Source of the DNA: an uncultured Intrasporangium sp.
GTDB taxonomy: Bacteria; Actinomycetota; Actinomycetes; Actinomycetales; Dermatophilaceae
Direction of reading: 5' to 3'
Length of the DNA stretch: 9,668 nucleotides
NCBI GenBank assembly: GCA_937873285.1
Contig: CALMNV010000212.1
Coordinates: forward strand, 1 to 9,668
Both the position numbers and the translations under genes were made by a program. Below the pieces are notes generated by a model. It had not been told where the DNA came from, did no database searches, and saw only the letters and a list, made by a program, of their open reading frames with translations. Shown here piece by piece: positions 6,101 through 9,668 of this stretch (position 1 is its first letter; every line of letters starts with the position of its first letter).

Positions 6101-6796
6101 ATGTCCGAGACCACGCTCGTCGCCGAGCTGCGCACCCGGTTCGGCAAGGGCGCCGCCCGCCAGATCCGCCGGGAGCACAAGATCCCTGCTGTGATCTACG
6201 GCCACGGCACGCAGCCGGTGCACGTGGCCCTTCCCGGCCACGAGACGATGATGGCGCTCAAGACGGCCAACGCGCTGCTCGCGATCCAGCTCGACGGCAA
6301 GAGCCAGCTGGTCCTCGCCAAGGACATCCAGCGCGACCCCATCAAGCCGGTCATCGAGCACATCGACCTCGTCGTCGTGCGTCGCGGCGAGAAGGTCGTC
6401 GTGGACGTGCCCGTCCACCTCGAGGGCGACGCGGCGGCCGAGACGGTGGTCACCCTGGAGTCGCAGACGCTGCAGGTCTCCGCCGAGGCGACCCACATCC
6501 CGGACCATGTCGTCGTCTCCGTCGACGGCCTGCCGGCGGGCACCCAGGTCAAGGCCTCCGACGTCCAGCTGCCGCAGGGCAGCGAGCTCGTCACCGACGC
6601 GGAGACGCTTGTGGCCAACGTCGTGGCGCAGATCTCCGAGGGTGCCCTCGAGGCCGAGCTCGCCGAGGCGGAGGCGGACGCGGGCATCACCCACGACGAG
6701 CCGGAGGCTCCCGCCGGCGAGGCTGCCGGGGCCGGGGCCGGGGCTGCGGAGCCTGCCGAGGCGCCTGCCGCGGGCGACGCCGACGAGCGCGGCTGA
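6101..6796 (+). CDS. rplY: 50S ribosomal protein L25 / general stress protein Ctc
   Basis: L25 binds 5S rRNA in the large ribosomal subunit. This is the long two-domain Ctc (TL5-like) form, 231 residues. The N-terminal domain shows RTRFGKGAARQIRREHKIPA (residues 11-30), VIYGHG (31-36), and KDIQRDPIKPVIEHIDLV (74-91), the family's rRNA-binding core. The C-terminal beta domain covers about 95-183, with VPVHLEGD and VSVDGLPAGTQV. Residues 184-231 form an acidic, Ala/Glu/Gly-rich disordered tail, encoded partly by GGGGCC repeats near 6727-6746. The frame is open from 6011, but the ATG at 6101 is chosen because AGGAGA (6089-6094) sits 6 bases before it and homology begins there. It is followed 24 bases later by pth, a very common actinobacterial pair. 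Confidence 0.96.
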   Translation: MSETTLVAELRTRFGKGAARQIRREHKIPAVIYGHGTQPVHVALPGHETMMALKTANALLAIQLDGKSQLVLAKDIQRDPIKPVIEHIDLVVVRRGEKVVVDVPVHLEGDAAAETVVTLESQTLQVSAEATHIPDHVVVSVDGLPAGTQVKASDVQLPQGSELVTDAETLVANVVAQISEGALEAELAEAEADAGITHDEPEAPAGEAAGAGAGAAEPAEAPAAGDADERG

Positions 6797-6820
6797 GCCG
6801 CCGAACTCCCGACACACCCC

Positions 6821-7435
6821 ATGGCTCCCTGGCTGGTCGTGGGGCTCGGCAACCCCGGGCCGCAGTATGCCGGCAACCGGCACAACGTCGGAGCCATGGT
6901 GGTCGAGCACCTTGCCGCGGGCAACCTGTCCGGCGGCGCAGACGGCGGAGCGCGCTTGCGCTCGCACAAGGCCCGGGCCCGGGTCGCCGAGGTGCGCCTC
7001 GGCACCGGGACGGGCGGCGGGCCGGGCCGCAGGGCGGTGCTGGCAGTGCCCGGCACCTACATGAACGAGTCCGGCGGTCCTGTCGCCGCGCTGATGCGCT
7101 TCTGGTCGGTCCCGCTGGAGCGACTCATCGTCATCCACGACGAGCTCGACATCGACGCCGGCGCCGTCCGGCTGAAGCGGGGCGGCGGCGAGGGCGGTCA
7201 CAACGGGCTCCGGTCCATCTCCGCCGCCCTCGGCTCCCGCGACTACCTGCGCGTCCGGGTGGGCATCGGGCGCCCGCCCGGACGAATGGACCCGGCGGCA
7301 TACGTCCTCAAGGACTTCTCCGCGATGGAGCGCCAGACGCTTCCCTTCGTGATCGACGACGCGGCCGAGGCCGCTCTCGCCCTTGTCGAGCTCGGACTCG
7401 AGGCCGCGCAGCAGCGCTTCCACGCGCCGCGCTGA
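6821..7435 (+). CDS. pth: Peptidyl-tRNA hydrolase
   Basis: Pth frees tRNA from peptidyl-tRNAs that drop off the ribosome, an essential recycling step in the cytoplasm. The family motifs are all present: [18 protein letters not shown] (residues 7-24) with Asn11 and catalytic His21, TYMNESGG (79-86) with Asn82, IHDELDID (105-112) with Asp107, and the [12 protein letters not shown] stretch (121-132) with Asn128. At 204 residues the length is normal. The Gly/Thr/Arg-rich segment at 61-71 is a loop insertion that looks disordered. No Shine-Dalgarno is visible in the 24-base gap after rplY (ccgaactcccgacacacccc), so translation probably depends on ribosomes finishing rplY. Grouping with rplY joins two translation-maintenance genes in one transcript. 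Confidence 0.96.
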   Translation: MAPWLVVGLGNPGPQYAGNRHNVGAMVVEHLAAGNLSGGADGGARLRSHKARARVAEVRLGTGTGGGPGRRAVLAVPGTYMNESGGPVAALMRFWSVPLERLIVIHDELDIDAGAVRLKRGGGEGGHNGLRSISAALGSRDYLRVRVGIGRPPGRMDPAAYVLKDFSAMERQTLPFVIDDAAEAALALVELGLEAAQQRFHAPR

Positions 7436-7497
7436 CCTCGCTTTCAACCCATATCGTCCTTTTCGTCGATTCCCCGAACGTGTCGCAGGCACGGCCG

Positions 7498-7503
7498 TAG
7501 CAT
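7498..7503 (+). promoter_or_regulatory. Candidate -10 box for the cysQDN operon
   Basis: TAGCAT matches TAnnnT and repeats the hexamer found before glmU. It lies in the 206-base gap between pth and cysQ, next to the least GC-rich stretch of the window (7441-7480). No clear -35 is seen. Transcripts from here would carry a leader of about 130-150 bases before cysQ. I see no recognisable sulfur-responsive riboswitch in it. Confidence 0.35.
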
Positions 7504-7641
7504 GAACACAAGGAACGGCCGAGAGCACCGGCACGGAGCTGCCCGGTCGTAGGTTCGTCGCGAAACTCGCTGTCGCACAGGGGGATTGACTCTGCATCCC
7601 TGCGCGGCCGACTCGGGTGGATCGACTGGGGGCGGGAGCAA

Positions 7642-8454
7642 GTGGGGGTCATGGGTGTTGTTGACGTGATGGATTGCGTCCCGCACGCCGTCGGGGAGCT
7701 CGGCGACCACGCGGTCGCCAGGCTGCTCGCCGACTCGGCCGGCGAGGCCCTCCTCGCGCTGCGAGCGGAGTCGGGAGGGTGGACTGCTGGTGAGCTCAAG
7801 GCGGCGGGTGACCGGCGCTCGCAGGAGTGCCTGGCGGCCGGTCTTGCTCGTCACCGGCCGGGTGACGCTGTGCTGAGCGAGGAGGCCGCCGACGACCACG
7901 CACGGCTCGTCGCCGAGCGGGTGTGGATCATCGACCCGCTCGATGGGACACGCGAGTTCTCCGAGGTGCCTCGCACGGACTGGGCGGTGCACGTCGCGCT
8001 CTGGGAGCGCGGCGCCCTGGTCGCCGGGGCGGTCGCGCGGCCGGCGATGGGCTCGACCCTCGCGACGGACTCGCCGCCGGCGATGCCGGAGGCCGTGCCC
8101 GGGCCGGTGCGCCTCGCCGTGAGCCGCACCCGGCCGCCGGCGTTCGTCGAGCGGCTCGCCAGCCGGATCGGGGCCCGGCTCGTGCCGATGGGCTCGGCAG
8201 GTGTCAAGGCCACCGCAGTGCTCGACGGCACCGTCGACGCCTACGTCCATGCGGGGGGCCAGTACGAGTGGGACTCGGCCGCGCCGGTCGCGGTCGCCCG
8301 CAGCGCCGGCCTCCACACCAGCCGCATCGACGGGACCGAGCTGGTGTACAACCGCGCGGACCCGCTGCTCCCCGACCTGCTCATCTGCCGGCCGGAGCTC
8401 GCTCCGCAGCTGCTCGCAGCCATCGACGTCATCAACAAGGGGGAAGTGCAGTGA
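7642..8454 (+). CDS. cysQ: 3'(2'),5'-bisphosphate nucleotidase CysQ (inositol monophosphatase family)
   Basis: CysQ hydrolyses 3'-phosphoadenosine 5'-phosphate to AMP and phosphate, clearing the inhibitory by-product of PAPS use. The metal-dependent phosphatase motifs are present: GD at 56-57 with the following Arg-rich helix, LSEE (78-81), WIIDPLDGTREFSE (95-108) carrying the DPxDGT metal site, and GGQYEWDSAAPVAVA (205-219) carrying the WDxAA site. Numbering uses the GTG at 7642; the 270-residue length is normal. The start is uncertain. GTG 7642 has GGGAG just upstream, ATG 7651 follows a G-run too closely, and ATG 7669 has no Shine-Dalgarno but sits on the TGA of a small upstream frame. Homology begins near DHAVARLL (22-29), so all three fit. 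The stop overlaps the cysD start (GTGA), making this the first gene of a sulfate-activation operon. Confidence 0.92.
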   Translation: MGVMGVVDVMDCVPHAVGELGDHAVARLLADSAGEALLALRAESGGWTAGELKAAGDRRSQECLAAGLARHRPGDAVLSEEAADDHARLVAERVWIIDPLDGTREFSEVPRTDWAVHVALWERGALVAGAVARPAMGSTLATDSPPAMPEAVPGPVRLAVSRTRPPAFVERLASRIGARLVPMGSAGVKATAVLDGTVDAYVHAGGQYEWDSAAPVAVARSAGLHTSRIDGTELVYNRADPLLPDLLICRPELAPQLLAAIDVINKGEVQ

Positions 8455-9365
8455 AGGTCCAGGCACCGGACTACCAGCTGAGCCAGCTGCGGGTCCTCGA
8501 GGCGGAAGCCATCCACATCATGCGGGAGGTGGTCGCCGAGTTCGAGCGACCGGTGTTGCTCTTCTCGGGTGGCAAGGACTCCATCGTCATGCTGCGCTTG
8601 GCGCAGAAGGCGTTCCACCCGGCGCGCGTCCCGTTCCCGGTGCTGCACGTCGACACGGGGCACAACTTCGAGGAGGTGCTGGCCTTCCGGGACCGGAGGG
8701 CGAGCGAGCTGTCGGTGCAGCTCATCGTCGCCAGCGTCCAGGAGGCCATCGACAACGGCAGCGTCGTGGCGCCCCGGGACGGCACCCGCAACCGGATCCA
8801 GACCCCGGTGCTCCTCGACGCGCTCGAGAAGCACGCGTTCACCGCGATCTTCGGCGGCGCGAGGCGTGACGAGGACAAGGCGCGCGCCAAGGAGCGGGTG
8901 TTCTCCTTCCGGGACGAGTTCGGCCAGTGGGATCCCAAGAACCAGCGGCCCGAGCTGTGGACGCTCTTCAACAGCCGGATCAACACGGGTGAGAGCATCC
9001 GCGTCTTCCCTCTGTCCAATTGGACCGAGCTCGACATCTGGCACTACATCCACGAGGAGCGGATCGCGCTGCCCTCGATCTACTTCGCGCACGACCGCGA
9101 CTGCTTCGAGCGCGACGGCATGCTGTATGCCGTCCACGAGTTCAAGCAGCCTCGCCCCGACGAGCGGGTGTTCACGGCGCGGGTTCGCTACCGCACGGTC
9201 GGGGACGCCAGCCTCACGGCCGCGGTGCGCTCCGACGCCGACACCACGGCGAAGGTGATCGACGAGATCTCCACCACCAGGGTCACGGAGCGCGGGGCCA
9301 CGCGCGGTGACGACAAGTTCAGCGAGGCTTCCATGGAAGACCGCAAGCGTGAGGGGTACTTCTGA
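8451..9365 (+). CDS. cysD: Sulfate adenylyltransferase subunit 2 (ATP sulfurylase, CysD)
   Basis: CysD, together with the GTPase CysN, joins sulfate and ATP to give APS, the first step of assimilatory sulfate reduction. It is an N-type ATP pyrophosphatase of the PAPS-reductase-like group. The P-loop SGGKDS is at residues 39-44, [16 protein letters not shown] at 66-81, [15 protein letters not shown] at 135-149, and [17 protein letters not shown] at 184-200. The end [10 protein letters not shown] is the typical CysD C-terminus. Length is 304 residues, as expected. The frame is open far upstream, but GTG 8451 is chosen because homology begins there, AAGGGGGA precedes it, and it overlaps the cysQ stop by four bases. 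The stop shares one base with the cysN ATG (TGATG), so CysD and CysN are probably made in coupled, equal amounts. Confidence 0.97.
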   Translation: MKVQAPDYQLSQLRVLEAEAIHIMREVVAEFERPVLLFSGGKDSIVMLRLAQKAFHPARVPFPVLHVDTGHNFEEVLAFRDRRASELSVQLIVASVQEAIDNGSVVAPRDGTRNRIQTPVLLDALEKHAFTAIFGGARRDEDKARAKERVFSFRDEFGQWDPKNQRPELWTLFNSRINTGESIRVFPLSNWTELDIWHYIHEERIALPSIYFAHDRDCFERDGMLYAVHEFKQPRPDERVFTARVRYRTVGDASLTAAVRSDADTTAKVIDEISTTRVTERGATRGDDKFSEASMEDRKREGYF

Positions 9366-9668
9366 TGGACATCCTGCGTTTCGCCACCGCCGGCTCGGTC
9401 GACGACGGCAAGAGCACGTTGATCGGCCGCCTGCTCTACGACACCAAGTCGGCCTTCTCCGACCAGATCGACGCCGTCGAGAGGGTGAGCCGCGAGCGGG
9501 GGGACGAGCACGTCAACCTGGCGCTGCTGACCGACGGCCTGCGGGCCGAGCGGGAGCAGGGCATCACCATCGACGTGGCCTACCGCTACTTCGCCACCCC
9601 GAAGCGGAAGTTCATCATCGCCGACACGCCGGGGCACGTGCAGTACACCCGCAACATGGTCACCGGGG
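9365..9668 (+). CDS. cysN: Sulfate adenylyltransferase subunit 1 (GTPase CysN), N-terminal part, cut by the window end
   Basis: CysN is an EF-Tu-like GTPase whose GTP hydrolysis drives APS formation by CysD. The first 101 residues are in the window. They show the G1 loop GSVDDGKST (10-18), the switch I region [14 protein letters not shown] (63-76), and G3 DTPGH (87-91) followed by [10 protein letters not shown]. The GSVDDGKST and YTRNM signatures separate CysN from EF-Tu and SelB. The ATG overlaps the cysD TGA by one base, and GAGGGG (9351-9356) is a fair Shine-Dalgarno. Whether an APS kinase domain (CysNC) is fused at the C-terminus cannot be seen here. Confidence 0.97.
   Translation, partial: MDILRFATAGSVDDGKSTLIGRLLYDTKSAFSDQIDAVERVSRERGDEHVNLALLTDGLRAEREQGITIDVAYRYFATPKRKFIIADTPGHVQYTRNMVTG

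Noticed and set aside
6727..6746. GGGGCC repeats as a G-quadruplex or repeat element
   Set aside because: They encode Ala/Gly of the disordered L25 tail in preferred codons, so low-complexity coding sequence explains them.
5995..7500. 501-residue plus-strand open frame across rplY and pth
   Set aside because: It is Arg/Ala/Gly-rich nonsense in a third frame across two firmly identified genes, so it is a GC-rich shadow and not a fusion protein.
7436..7641. SAM or other sulfur-responsive riboswitch before cysQ
   Set aside because: I see none of the conserved core or nested helices of known SAM riboswitches, only a weak promoter candidate and tiny frames.
1..9668. Mobile element, prophage, CRISPR or defence system
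   Set aside because: No transposase, integrase, terminal inverted repeats with target duplications, spaced direct repeats or defence-type domains were seen. The genes are mainly housekeeping with uniform composition.

Overview
The window is high-GC DNA with tightly packed genes. Codons mostly end in G or C, start codons are often GTG, and several stops and starts overlap. The block glmU-prs-rplY-pth followed by cysQ-cysD-cysN is typical of Actinomycetota. The protein sequences look most like those of Micrococcales, perhaps the Intrasporangiaceae/Dermatophilaceae; that placement is an inference from recall, not from a search.

Left part (1-2411). The window opens inside a minus-strand thiolase-fold gene (3-oxoacyl-ACP synthase III, OleA-like). 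Its reading frame breaks close to a perfect inverted repeat. A 306-base divergent spacer with a 14-bp perfect palindrome separates it from a plus-strand dihydrofolate-reductase-like (RibD C-terminal type) gene. Converging on that gene is a minus-strand gene for a secreted protein with two tandem PepSY-like repeats of 74 residues. The 3' end of this gene is ambiguous.

Central housekeeping block (2412-7435). glmU (UDP-GlcNAc synthesis for peptidoglycan) and prs (PRPP synthesis) overlap by four bases and form an operon. rplY/ctc (ribosomal protein L25) and pth (peptidyl-tRNA hydrolase) follow. Between prs and rplY lies a convergent, minus-strand gene for a secreted, cysteine-rich endonuclease/exonuclease/phosphatase-family protein. 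It interrupts what is often a continuous neighbourhood and forces rplY-pth to have its own promoter, for which a -10 candidate and a hairpin-rich leader are visible.

Right part (7436-9668). A sulfate-activation operon starts here: cysQ (3'-phosphoadenosine 5'-phosphate phosphatase), cysD and cysN (the two ATP sulfurylase subunits), joined by GTGA and TGATG junctions. CysDN makes APS from sulfate and ATP, and CysQ removes the PAP produced further down the pathway. cysN runs off the window end.

I see no rRNA, tRNA, insertion sequence, prophage, CRISPR array or defence system, and no clearly new multi-gene system. The items most worth a second look are the frameshifted OleA-like gene, the duplicated PepSY-like secreted protein with its doubtful C-terminus, the palindromic operator candidate, the rplY leader, and an excess of the 7-mer GGCATAC on both strands.
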